Shown one piece after another: positions 16,831-25,692 of a stretch of 64,000 nt of DNA. The stretch covers positions 4,097 to 68,096 of the forward strand of contig JBFMAL010000011.1 of assembly GCA_040755615.1 (NCBI GenBank), written 5' to 3'. The position numbers and the translations under genes were made by a program. Numbering within the stretch: position 1 is the first letter of the stretch; each line of letters opens with the position of its first letter. Source of the DNA: DYEP01 sp040755615. Its GTDB lineage: Bacteria > Bacillota > Sulfobacillia > DUSP01 > DYEP01. The notes beneath the pieces were generated by a model. The model saw only the letters and a program-made list of their open reading frames with translations. It had not been told where the DNA came from and searched no databases.

Positions 16831-16939
16831 GTCAGTGCTTTCCTCCGTTAGAAATGACAGCCGGCGCACAGGGACTTGTCCCATCAGAATGAGAATGAGT
16901 GGGAAAATGATAGACGGGCCGGTAGAACACGCGGAGCAT

Positions 16940-17845
16940 TCAGCCTGAACCGACCAGATCCTCTCTGACTGTGCGGTCAAGCTGATCTCTTGACGGATTA
17001 ACATGAATTAGCACGCCGCTGACGCGTGGTATCAGGCTGTAGAGGCTGCGTTTCGCCGAGGTCGCAACGTTATGGCCTTCCTCCACGCTGAGGTCATTAT
17101 CGACAGAAATGCCAATATCGAAATACAGGTACTGCCCGTAGCGTCTGGCCGCGACGAAGTCCACGCGGGATACCCCGTCCCTGGCCAGAACGGCTTTTTC
17201 GGCAATCTGTAACGTGTCAGAATCCACGGAGGCATCGAGAAGTTGGTCCAGCGCCATCCTGCAGATCCGGTACGCGGTAAGCAAAATAAGGGAGGCTACC
17301 AGCATGCTTGCTGCGGGGTCGAGCAGGGGAAAGCCAGCGCGTGCTCCCAGTATACCGGTAAAAACGCCAGCGGTGATATAGACGTCAGCCCGGTGGTGCC
17401 ATGCGTCTGCGTTAAGAGCCATACTCCTGCTGGACCGTGCCACCCTGGACGTGTATCTGAACATGCCCTCTTTTATGAGAAGGCAGACTCCCGCAGTGAT
17501 CAAGGGCATGACCGTCGGGGGCTCGCGTAACCCCTTTAGCGCCAGCAATGACTCCTTCATGAAACTTACGCCCGCGTACGCCAGGATCAGGGATATGCCG
17601 CAAGCGATGACCGATTCTATCTTGCCGTGGCCATACGGGTGACTGGTATCCGGCGGCTTGTTTGAAATCTTTACGCCAAAAAGCACTCCCGAGCTTGTAA
17701 GAATGTCCACTGACGAGTGTACCGCCTCTGCCATAAGCGCAAGGCTTGCCCCGAAGTACCCGGCGAGCCCTTTCACCAGGGCGAGCGCCCCGTTCAGCCC
17801 CAGCATGGCTATTGCTGTTCTCTCGACGCGCTTCTGTTCAGACAC
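16940..17845 (-). CDS. Cation diffusion facilitator (CDF) family metal exporter
   Basis: 302 residues from the GTG at 17845, which has a GGGGGG site upstream; an in-frame ATG at 17878 is possible. Six transmembrane helices are readable. Metal-site motifs: HSSVD (43-47) in helix 2 and HPYGHGK (69-75), then a second H-x3-D in LNADAWHHRADVYI. The cytoplasmic C-terminal domain (about 205-300) has the ferredoxin-like pattern. CDF proteins export Zn, Fe, Mn or Co in exchange for protons; the metal is not fixed by the sequence. It is divergent from a putative manganese/heavy-metal exporter 125 bases away. Confidence 0.88.
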   Translation of the reverse strand: MSEQKRVERTAIAMLGLNGALALVKGLAGYFGASLALMAEAVHSSVDILTSSGVLFGVKISNKPPDTSHPYGHGKIESVIACGISLILAYAGVSFMKESLLALKGLREPPTVMPLITAGVCLLIKEGMFRYTSRVARSSRSMALNADAWHHRADVYITAGVFTGILGARAGFPLLDPAASMLVASLILLTAYRICRMALDQLLDASVDSDTLQIAEKAVLARDGVSRVDFVAARRYGQYLYFDIGISVDNDLSVEEGHNVATSAKRSLYSLIPRVSGVLIHVNPSRDQLDRTVREDLVGSG

Positions 17846-17969
17846 GCTATCCCCCCCTAACCAACCTACCGACACCATGCTATGTTCGCTCTGCGCCCCC
17901 TGCTACTGTGTCCACATCCCCGCACCCTGTATATCTTGTATTGACTGGACAGAAAGAGAGGTGTACCAG

Positions 17970-18986
17970 TTGCCGTCCTCCGTCCTTCACGCGCTGCTTG
18001 AGATCTCGGTATCTGCTTTTAGGGATATCGGGGTACCGGTCGCTCTTGTCTTGCTCGCATTCGGGTGGGTCGAGCAGATAACAGCGGGACACATCGCTGC
18101 GTTTCTTTCCCGGAAGCGAAGCCTGCAGCCTTTGCTCGGCGCGCTGCTGGGCGTAATGCCGGGGTGCGGGGGTGCAATTTTGGTCGTTCCCCTGTTTGCG
18201 AGGGGCATGGTGTCATACGGCGGACTTGTGGCAACGCTTGTAGCCACGATGGGAGACGCATCCTGGGTTATCATCGCCCGCGCGCCCTGGGTCGCCTTCA
18301 AGATCCATGCGCTGTGCTTCGTCACGGCGGTGGCATATGGATACCTCATAGACCTGTCAGGCCTTCGATTTCGTGGAACTCTGGCAGGGCAGCCGAGGCG
18401 GTCCAACGGCATGAAACCAAACGGCAAGACTCCTCTGCTTTTGCTGTGGTGGTGCCTACTGATACTGACAGCGCTTTTGGGCCTCACTGGTGTGAGGGCC
18501 GTGGCCTTGGCGGGAACTGTGCTATCGCTTGTGATTACGGTAGCCTGGAAGAAGTTCCTGCGGGATGATACGCTGTGGGACCACGAGGCGGTACCGAAAG
18601 ACTTGTCGAGTCTCCTTCACTTCGTGGCCAGAGATACAGCATTCGTGGTGGCGTGGGCCTTCACTGCGTACGCCCTCTTTGACCTATCTTTCATGCTCGC
18701 AGGTCTTGACCTTGAAGCCCTGGTGGCTCATGCTGGCTGGTTTTCTGTAGTCGCTGCGGCGGCGGTGGGACTGATTCCGGGGTGCGGACCTCAGATCGTA
18801 ATAACGGGCCTGTTCACTCGCGGGGTAATACCGTTTTCAGTGCTCGCGGCTAATGCCATCAGTCAGGACGGAGATGCGTTGTTTCCTCTGATCGCTTGCG
18901 ACCGCCTGCAGTCGCTGAAGACAACTATAATCACTACGGTGCCCGCCATCCTGATAGGCACATTGCTCTATCTAGGGGGCGTGTAG
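17970..18986 (+). CDS. Putative 10-TM manganese/heavy-metal exporter (ArsP_2-like)
   Basis: About 338 residues from the TTG at 17970, preceded by AAAGAGAGG nine bases upstream; the GTG at 17961 would leave no spacing. There are about ten hydrophobic segments in two similar halves, each containing a Pro-Gly-Cys-Gly motif (LLGVMPGCGGAILVVPLF and VGLIPGCGPQIVITGLF). That duplicated GCG motif and length match the 'putative manganese transporter/10-TM heavy-metal exporter' family. Transport of a divalent metal across the membrane is inferred; no direct evidence is available. It is divergent from the CDF gene and convergent with uvrC, whose stop is only a few bases away. Confidence 0.6.
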   Translation: MPSSVLHALLEISVSAFRDIGVPVALVLLAFGWVEQITAGHIAAFLSRKRSLQPLLGALLGVMPGCGGAILVVPLFARGMVSYGGLVATLVATMGDASWVIIARAPWVAFKIHALCFVTAVAYGYLIDLSGLRFRGTLAGQPRRSNGMKPNGKTPLLLLWWCLLILTALLGLTGVRAVALAGTVLSLVITVAWKKFLRDDTLWDHEAVPKDLSSLLHFVARDTAFVVAWAFTAYALFDLSFMLAGLDLEALVAHAGWFSVVAAAAVGLIPGCGPQIVITGLFTRGVIPFSVLAANAISQDGDALFPLIACDRLQSLKTTIITTVPAILIGTLLYLGGV

Positions 18987-18990
18987 AACG

Positions 18991-20790
18991 TTACTCCAGG
19001 TATTCCTTCACGCGGCGGGCTGCGCTGCTATTCATGCCCGGGAGACGCGCAAGTTCCTCTTCGCTCGCCTCACGAATGGCCCGCAACGACCCAAACGCCC
19101 TCATGAGCACCTTCTTTCTCTTTGGGCCTATGCCCGGGATCTCATCAAGCACCGAGCCCGTCGCTCTCCTTGAGCGCAGCGACCGGTGGTAGCCGAGCGC
19201 GAACCGGTGCGCTTCGTCCCTCACTCTCTGGAGCAGGCGTAACGCCGGAGATATGCGGGGGAGCCTCAGCGGTTCGGCCGTGCCCGGCAGCCAGATCTCC
19301 TCTTCTTCTTTGGCGAGCCCAAGTACGGGCACGCCCGTCACGTTCGCCCCGTCCATCGCTGAGAGTGCGGCATGAAGCTGGCCTTTGCCCCCATCAACCA
19401 GCACCAGGTCCGGCCATCTCCACTCAGAGGAGTCCGAACGCGCGAAACGCCGGCCTATCACCTCTCCCATCATGGCAACATCGTTGGGCCCCTGCACCGA
19501 GCCAACCTTAAAACGGCGGTAGTAGCGCGGGGCGGGCCTCCCGTCTATAAACACTACCATGCAGCCGACGGGATCCTGGCCCTGTATATTAGATATGTCA
19601 AACCCCTCTATCCTGTGGGGCTCGGCATCGAGCCCCAGTACGCTGGCAAGCTCTGCCAGCGCCCTGTCCTTTTCTGCCTTTGACTCCGACGTGATGCCAG
19701 CCTGGAGCAGCGCTTCCGCGTTCTCGCGCGCCATTTCAACCAGGCGGGCCTTCTCGCCGCGTTTCGGAACATGAAGTCTGATCCTGCCGTTTCTCTTCGA
19801 CGAGAGGAAATCCTGTATGGAGTGTTCCTCCTCGGTCTGGGCGGGCAGGAGGATCACGGGCGGGATGTAGGATGCGTCCTCGTAGTGCTGTTTCAGAAAG
19901 GACGCCAGGATCTCCCCAGTGGGGACGTCCAGCGTCCTGTCGACGAGGTAGTGTTTCTGCCCAACGAGCCTGCCCGATCTCACCGTCTGCACCAGCACGC
20001 ACGCGCGGTCCGCCCATCGCGCGATACCAACCACATCCTGGTCACCGAGGTCTGTGGATACCGCTTTCTGTTCCTCCATGATGCGCTCGATGGCCCTGAT
20101 CTGGTCCCGGTAGTCGGCCGCCTTTTCGAACTCCAGGCGTTCTGCGGCCTCCTGCATGCGTTCAATCAGGCTCCGTCGTACGTCTTCGTGTTTGCCGTCG
20201 AGAAAGAGACAAACGTCTCTTACGGATGCCTGGTATGTGGTGTCATCCACGAGCCCCATGCACGGCGCAGGGCACCTCTTTATGTGGTAGTTGAGGCACG
20301 GCCGCTGCGCGTTGGCGAGTATCCTGTCAGAGCAGGTTCTGAGCGGGAAAAGACTCTTTAAAAGCTTAAGCGTCTGGCTAACGCTGCCCGCAGGATAGTA
20401 CGGGCCGAAATACCGGGCGCCGTCTTTCCTCGCGCTGCGAGAGATGGTCACACGCGGCCACCTGTGGTCCGTCCCCACTCTGAGGTAAGGGTAATGCTTG
20501 TCATCCCTTAGCATGATGTTGTATCTCGGCCTGTGTTTCTTAATCAGGTTGCACTCGAGCATGATGGCTTCCATCTCTGTGCTCGTCACGATGAACCGGA
20601 TGTCTTTCGCTGCATTCATGAGAGCTTCGGTCTTTGGGTCCCTTCCGGACTGAAAGTATGAGCGGACGCGGCCTCTCAGGGAAGCCGCCTTACCGACGTA
20701 TAGCACCTCGCCTTTTTCGTCAAGAAACATGTAAGCTCCCGGCGACTCGGGAAGGTTGTCGGCCAGACTTTTAAGCGCGTTTTCGGCCAT
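18991..20790 (-). CDS. uvrC: Excinuclease ABC subunit UvrC
   Basis: 599 residues from the ATG at 20790 (GAGGTGG seven bases upstream), the usual UvrC length. Domains in order: GIY-YIG nuclease (PESPGAYMFLDEKGEVLYVG, KAASLRGRV; about 14-95), a Cys-rich segment (CLNYHIKRCPAPCMG), UvrB-contact UVR motif (LEFEKAADYRDQIRAIERI), RNase H-like nuclease (EGFDISNIQGQDPVGCMVVF) and C-terminal tandem helix-hairpin-helix (LDEIPGIGPKRKKVLMRAFG). It makes the 3' and 5' incisions in nucleotide excision repair. It is last in a uvrB-uvrA-uvrC operon, with 26 bases to uvrA. Confidence 0.97.
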   Translation of the reverse strand: MAENALKSLADNLPESPGAYMFLDEKGEVLYVGKAASLRGRVRSYFQSGRDPKTEALMNAAKDIRFIVTSTEMEAIMLECNLIKKHRPRYNIMLRDDKHYPYLRVGTDHRWPRVTISRSARKDGARYFGPYYPAGSVSQTLKLLKSLFPLRTCSDRILANAQRPCLNYHIKRCPAPCMGLVDDTTYQASVRDVCLFLDGKHEDVRRSLIERMQEAAERLEFEKAADYRDQIRAIERIMEEQKAVSTDLGDQDVVGIARWADRACVLVQTVRSGRLVGQKHYLVDRTLDVPTGEILASFLKQHYEDASYIPPVILLPAQTEEEHSIQDFLSSKRNGRIRLHVPKRGEKARLVEMARENAEALLQAGITSESKAEKDRALAELASVLGLDAEPHRIEGFDISNIQGQDPVGCMVVFIDGRPAPRYYRRFKVGSVQGPNDVAMMGEVIGRRFARSDSSEWRWPDLVLVDGGKGQLHAALSAMDGANVTGVPVLGLAKEEEEIWLPGTAEPLRLPRISPALRLLQRVRDEAHRFALGYHRSLRSRRATGSVLDEIPGIGPKRKKVLMRAFGSLRAIREASEEELARLPGMNSSAARRVKEYLE

Positions 20791-20816
20791 CTTCACACCA
20801 CCTCGCGCTTGTGACC

Positions 20817-23636
20817 TTATATGTCGAGCACTCGCTTTAAGAACATTCCGGTATATGAGCCGGGTACCCTGGCTACCTCTTCAGGTGTGCCGCACGCTAC
20901 TACCTGTCCTCCCCTGTGCCCGCCTTCCGGCCCTAGGTCAATCACGTAGTCCGCCGTCTTGATCACGTCCAGGTTATGCTCGATGACCAGTACGGTGTCT
21001 CCTGCGTCCACCAGGCGCCCGAGCACCCCCAGCAGCTTGTGTATATCAGCCATATGCAATCCGGTCGTGGGTTCGTCGAGGATGTACAGCGTCCTGCCGT
21101 TGCTCCTTCTTGAAAGTTCCGCGGCCAGCTTCACCCTCTGTGCTTCGCCTCCCGAGAGAGTGGTCGCGGGCTGGCCCATTTTGATATACCCGAGACCTAC
21201 GTCATCAATGGTCTGGAGTTTTCTCCTGATTCGGGGTATGTGTTCAAAGAACTGAAGCGCCTCCCGGACAGTCATATCCAGCACCTCAGAGATATTCTTG
21301 CCCTTGTACCTGACCTGCAGCGTCTCCCTGTCATAGCGCTTTCCCTTACACACCTCGCAGGGGACATACACGTCGGGAAGAAAGTGCATCTCTATCTTGA
21401 TGATACCGTCGCCCCTGCACGCTTCGCACCTTCCCCCTTTTACATTAAAGCTGAATCGCCCGGGCCGGTAACCCCTCATCCTCGCTTCAGGGGTCTGCGA
21501 GAATACCTCGCGTATCAAATCAAACACCCCGGTGTAGGTCGCCGGATTTGACCTCGGTGTTCTCCCGATAGGTGACTGGTCGATATCAATCACCTTGTCC
21601 AGGTGCTGTACACCCTCGATCGAATCATGTTCCCCGGGCCTTGTTCTGGCGCCGTGAAGGGTGCAGGCGAGCGCCCTGTAGAGGATCTCGTTCACCAGCG
21701 TACTCTTTCCGGAGCCCGACACCCCGGTCACACACGTGAACACGCCCAGGGGGATGGATACGTCGATGTTCTTCAAATTGTGCTGGCGGCAACCCTTCAG
21801 CGTGAGCCACTTGCCGTTGGTGCGCCGCCTCTCCTCCGGGACAGGTATTCTCCTCTTGCCGCTCAGGTATTGTCCGGTCACTGACTGTTCGCAGGCCATA
21901 ATATCCTGAATTGTGCCCTGAGCGACCACACGGCCGCCCTGTTCCCCCGCGCCCGGACCGATGTCGATGATATGGTCTGCGGTGAACATGGTCTCTTCGT
22001 CGTGTTCCACCACGATGAGCGTGTTTCCCATGTCCCTCAGCCGGGTCAGCGTATCAAGCAGCCGCTTGTTATCGCGCTGGTGAAGGCCGATGCTGGGTTC
22101 GTCAAGGATGTAAAGTACGCCTACCAGGCCTGACCCTATCTGTGTGGCGAGCCGGATGCGCTGGGCTTCTCCCCCCGCTAGCGTAGCCGAGGCCCGGTCC
22201 AGGGTGAGATAGTCAAGCCCCACATTCACCAGGAAGGACAGCCGATCCCTGATCTCCTTTAGCACCTGCCTGGCGATGAGCATTTCCTTCTCGCCTAACA
22301 CGAGTTCGTCCAAAAATCGATACAGCTCAGCCACAGTCATTGCAGAGAGGTCAGCGATGGACATGCTCCCCACGCGCACTGCCAGGCTTTCGGGCCTGAG
22401 CCTCCTGCCTCCGCACGCCTGGCACGGTATGGAGACCATGTACTGCTCTATTTCAGTCCTGACGCTGTCGCTCGTTGATTCCCTGTAGCGTCTCTCAAGG
22501 TTTGGGATAACACCTTCGTAGCGCGCGTTAAATGTCTGCGTGTTGCCCAGCGAATCGGTATACGTGAAGGGAAAAACTTCCCTGTCGCCCCCGTAAAGGA
22601 TGATACGCAGGTGTTCCGGCGACAGCTCGCGTAGCGGGGTTCGGAGGCTGAACCCGTAATGCCGCCCGACGGACTTCAAAAGTTGGATGTGATAGCCGTT
22701 GCTGCGGCTGAACGGCTCTATGCCCCCTTCTTCGATGGACAGAGACATGTCGGGTATCACACGGCCCGGATCGATCTCGAGCCTCACGCCGAGGCCCGTG
22801 CACTCAGGACACGCGCCGAACGGGCTGTTGAAAGAAAACATGCGGGGCTCCAGCTCACCCACGCTGATACCGCAATCAGGACACGCCAGTTTTTCGCTGA
22901 ACGTGTACTCCGGACCATCCACGACCTGCACCAGAGCCAGACCCTGGCTCAAAGAGAGCGCGGCCTCGAGCGAATCGGCCAGCCTGCGCTGAATGCCTTC
23001 CCTGATGATGAGCCTGTCCACAACCGCCTCAATGGTGTGCTTGCGCTTTTTGTCGAGGCTGAGTTCCTCATCTACATCACGTATCTCACCGTCGACCCTC
23101 ACCCGGACGTACCCGGAACGCTTGATCTCCCCAATGACCTTTTCGTGCTCGCCTTTTCTCTGCCTTACCACCGGCGAAAGCACGATGATCCGGGTTTCTG
23201 GCGGCAGTTCCATAACCCTGTCCACCATCTGCTCTACTGACTGCATGCTGATTTCCCTGCCGCATTGCGGGCAGTGCGGTACGCCGATCCGGGCAAACAG
23301 CAGTCTCAAGTAGTCGTGGATCTCCGTCACCGTGCCCACAGTGGAGCGGGGGTTTTTGGAGGCTGCCTTCTGGTCAATGGATATGGCGGGGGAAAGGCCT
23401 TCTATGTGGTCAACGTCAGGTTTGTCCATTTGGCCAAGAAACTGCCGGGCGTAGGCGGAGAGGGACTCTACGTACCTCCGCTGGCCTTCAGCGTAGATGG
23501 TGTCAAATGCGAGCGAACTCTTGCCGCTCCCGGAAAGGCCGGTAATGACCACGAATTTTCCCCTGGGGATCTCAAGGTATATGTTTTTCAGGTTGTGCTG
23601 TCTTGCACCTTTGATGACTATCTTGTCATTGGACAT
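20817..23636 (-). CDS. uvrA: Excinuclease ABC subunit UvrA
   Basis: 939 residues from the ATG at 23636, which overlaps the uvrB stop by eleven bases; an earlier in-frame start at 23699 would lengthen the overlap. Two ABC ATPase modules: Walker A GLSGSGKSSLAFD and GVSGSGKSTLVNE, signatures TLAGGEAQRIRLA and TLSGGEAQRVKLA, and Walker B LYILDEPS/LYILDEPT. Zinc modules CPQCG...CPDCG and CEACRGDG...CEVCKGKRY are visible. It dimerises, scans DNA for distortions and loads UvrB. Operon partner of uvrB and uvrC. Confidence 0.97.
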   Translation of the reverse strand: MSNDKIVIKGARQHNLKNIYLEIPRGKFVVITGLSGSGKSSLAFDTIYAEGQRRYVESLSAYARQFLGQMDKPDVDHIEGLSPAISIDQKAASKNPRSTVGTVTEIHDYLRLLFARIGVPHCPQCGREISMQSVEQMVDRVMELPPETRIIVLSPVVRQRKGEHEKVIGEIKRSGYVRVRVDGEIRDVDEELSLDKKRKHTIEAVVDRLIIREGIQRRLADSLEAALSLSQGLALVQVVDGPEYTFSEKLACPDCGISVGELEPRMFSFNSPFGACPECTGLGVRLEIDPGRVIPDMSLSIEEGGIEPFSRSNGYHIQLLKSVGRHYGFSLRTPLRELSPEHLRIILYGGDREVFPFTYTDSLGNTQTFNARYEGVIPNLERRYRESTSDSVRTEIEQYMVSIPCQACGGRRLRPESLAVRVGSMSIADLSAMTVAELYRFLDELVLGEKEMLIARQVLKEIRDRLSFLVNVGLDYLTLDRASATLAGGEAQRIRLATQIGSGLVGVLYILDEPSIGLHQRDNKRLLDTLTRLRDMGNTLIVVEHDEETMFTADHIIDIGPGAGEQGGRVVAQGTIQDIMACEQSVTGQYLSGKRRIPVPEERRRTNGKWLTLKGCRQHNLKNIDVSIPLGVFTCVTGVSGSGKSTLVNEILYRALACTLHGARTRPGEHDSIEGVQHLDKVIDIDQSPIGRTPRSNPATYTGVFDLIREVFSQTPEARMRGYRPGRFSFNVKGGRCEACRGDGIIKIEMHFLPDVYVPCEVCKGKRYDRETLQVRYKGKNISEVLDMTVREALQFFEHIPRIRRKLQTIDDVGLGYIKMGQPATTLSGGEAQRVKLAAELSRRSNGRTLYILDEPTTGLHMADIHKLLGVLGRLVDAGDTVLVIEHNLDVIKTADYVIDLGPEGGHRGGQVVACGTPEEVARVPGSYTGMFLKRVLDI

Positions 23637-25620
23637 TCCCTTGTGGCTTCCTACCTTCCAGTTTGTATATCCAGTCGCGGATCTGTGCAGCTTTTTCAAA
23701 CTCGAGCCTCTCTGCAGCAGCCCGCATCTCTTCAGTCAGCCGCTTGATGAGATCGGCCGCCTTATCAGGCGGTACTTCGACTGTCAGGAGTTCATCGGGT
23801 ATGGCGCCCTGATCCACTGGTTTCCTGGCTTCTATGACCTGCCTGACTGCCTTCCTGACAGTTTCTGGCGTGATCCCGTGTTTCTCATTAAATTCCTGCT
23901 GGATGCGGCGCCTGCGGTTAGTCTCGTCAATGGCCCTCTGCATGGATCCTGTGACGCAGTCAGCATACATAATGACTTTGCCCTCCACGTTTCGAGAGGC
24001 CCTCCCGATGGTCTGAATTAGCGACGTCTCAGACCTTAGGAACCCTTCCTTGTCGGCGTCCAGGATGGCAACAAGGCTCACCTCCGGTAGATCGAGACCT
24101 TCTCGGAGCAGGTTGATACCTACCAGCACGTCGAACACGCCAAGCCGGAGATCGCGCAGGATCTCCATTCTCTCAAGGGTGTCCACCTCTGAGTGCAGGT
24201 ACCTGACTCGCACTCCCATCTCCCTCAGATAATCGGTCAGGTCCTCCGCCATCCGCTTGGTAAGAGTGGTCACCAGCACCCGCTGCTCTTTCTCCGTCCT
24301 CAACCTGATCTCGCCCAGCAGGTCGTCGACCTGGTGAGCGGTGGGGCGGACCTCGATCTCCGGATCCACGAGTCCAGTGGGCCTGACGATCTGCTCCACA
24401 ACCTGCTCGGCACGGGAGAGCTCATAGGGTCCGGGGGTAGCCGAAACGTATATTACCTGGTTCAACCTGTCCTCGAACTCCTCGAAGCGGAGCGGCCTGT
24501 TGTCAAATGCGGACGGAAGCCGGAATCCGTGATCTACCAGGGACTGTTTGCGGGAGCGATCCCCTTCATACATCGCCCCGATCTGCGGTACGGTCACGTG
24601 GGATTCATCGATGATAACGAGGAAGTCCCGGGGGAAGAAGTCAAGGAGAGTATAAGGGGGTTCCCCGGGACGCCTGCCCGTAAGGTACCTGGAGTAGTTC
24701 TCTATCCCCTGGCAGTATCCTACCTCCCTGATCATCTCTATATCATATCTCGTCCGCTGCTCGAGCCTGTAGGCCTCGAGTACTTTGCCCTGTTCCCGGA
24801 GCTCCGCGAGTCTTGCCTCAAGCTCTGCCTCTATCTGCGTCACAGCCGCGAGGAGTTTTTCCCGCGCTGCCACGTAATGGGAAGCCGGGTAAATGGCGAC
24901 GTGATTGACCTCGGCGATAACCTCTCCAGTCAGAATGTCGAACTCCCTGATGCGCTCGATCTCGTCCCCGAACATCTCCACTCTCACCGCCCGTTCCCAT
25001 GAGGCAACTGGGCAGATCTCGATGGTATCCCCTTTTACGCGGAACGTACCTCTTCCAAGTACGGTGTCGTTCCGCTCATACTGGATCTCCACCAGTGCCG
25101 CCAGGATCCGGTCACGATCGTTTACAGCTCCCCGGCGCAAGGAAACTACCATCCCGCTGTAGTCCTCCGGCGAACCGAGCCCGTAGATGCACGATACGCT
25201 GGCGACTATAATCACATCCCTTCGCTCGAACAACGCCATGGTCGCGGAGTGCCTCATCTTGTCGATGTCCTCATTTACTAGGGAGTCTTTTTCGATATAT
25301 GTGTCGGTCTGAGGAATGTAGGCTTCGGGCTGGTAGTAGTCATAATAGCTGACAAAGTATTCCACCGCGTTGTCCGGGAAGAACTCCCGGAACTCCGAGC
25401 ATAGCTGCGCGGCTAGCGTCTTGTTGTGGGCGATCACCAGGGTGGGCCTCTGCACCCTTTGAATGACGTTCGCCATTGTAAAGGTCTTTCCGCTTCCGGT
25501 TACGCCAAGGAGCACCTGGTGCCTGTATCCGCGTTTCAGCCCTTCCGCCAGCTTGTCTATGGCCTCCGGTTGGTCCCCTCGCGGAGAAAACTCAGAGACC
25601 AAACGAAACTTACCTTTCAC
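23626..25620 (-). CDS. uvrB: Excinuclease ABC subunit UvrB
   Basis: 664 residues, GTG start. Helicase motifs: Walker A GVTGSGKTFTMANV, the beta-hairpin that threads under DNA (SYYDYYQPEAYIPQTDTYIE), DEXX box IIDESHVTVPQ, and motif VI QTIGRASRNVEG. The C-terminal UVR domain (RLEFEKAAQIRDWIYKLE) contacts UvrC. It verifies damage after UvrA loading. It heads the uvr operon, 73 bases after the polysaccharide deacetylase gene on the same strand. Confidence 0.97.
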   Translation of the reverse strand: MKGKFRLVSEFSPRGDQPEAIDKLAEGLKRGYRHQVLLGVTGSGKTFTMANVIQRVQRPTLVIAHNKTLAAQLCSEFREFFPDNAVEYFVSYYDYYQPEAYIPQTDTYIEKDSLVNEDIDKMRHSATMALFERRDVIIVASVSCIYGLGSPEDYSGMVVSLRRGAVNDRDRILAALVEIQYERNDTVLGRGTFRVKGDTIEICPVASWERAVRVEMFGDEIERIREFDILTGEVIAEVNHVAIYPASHYVAAREKLLAAVTQIEAELEARLAELREQGKVLEAYRLEQRTRYDIEMIREVGYCQGIENYSRYLTGRRPGEPPYTLLDFFPRDFLVIIDESHVTVPQIGAMYEGDRSRKQSLVDHGFRLPSAFDNRPLRFEEFEDRLNQVIYVSATPGPYELSRAEQVVEQIVRPTGLVDPEIEVRPTAHQVDDLLGEIRLRTEKEQRVLVTTLTKRMAEDLTDYLREMGVRVRYLHSEVDTLERMEILRDLRLGVFDVLVGINLLREGLDLPEVSLVAILDADKEGFLRSETSLIQTIGRASRNVEGKVIMYADCVTGSMQRAIDETNRRRRIQQEFNEKHGITPETVRKAVRQVIEARKPVDQGAIPDELLTVEVPPDKAADLIKRLTEEMRAAAERLEFEKAAQIRDWIYKLEGRKPQGNVQ

Positions 25621-25692
25621 CCGCTCACTTCCTCAAAAGCTTCTGCTAGCGAATAAATGTTCGCCAAGAAAGGCCAGATTCCTCCATGGCAG

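Larger units (their letters stand above)
15140..16835 (+). mobile_element. Decayed IS200/IS605-family element
   Basis: A tnpA relic followed by a tnpB relic, in the usual order and orientation. At the left is a subterminal hairpin, AGTAAT (15148-15153) pairing with ATTACT (15163-15168). At the right are CACGG/CCGTG (16789-16800) and the 7-bp stem CCCACGG (16805-16811)/CCGTGGG (16819-16825), as expected for single-strand transposition ends. The exact cleavage sites are not certain, so the boundaries are approximate. Both genes are broken, so the copy cannot move by itself. It lies directly after the CRISPR-associated operon. Confidence 0.8.

Noticed and set aside
17846..17969. Mn-sensing yybP-ykoY riboswitch before the 10-TM exporter
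   Set aside because: The space is short and lacks the conserved three-way junction sequence elements of that class.
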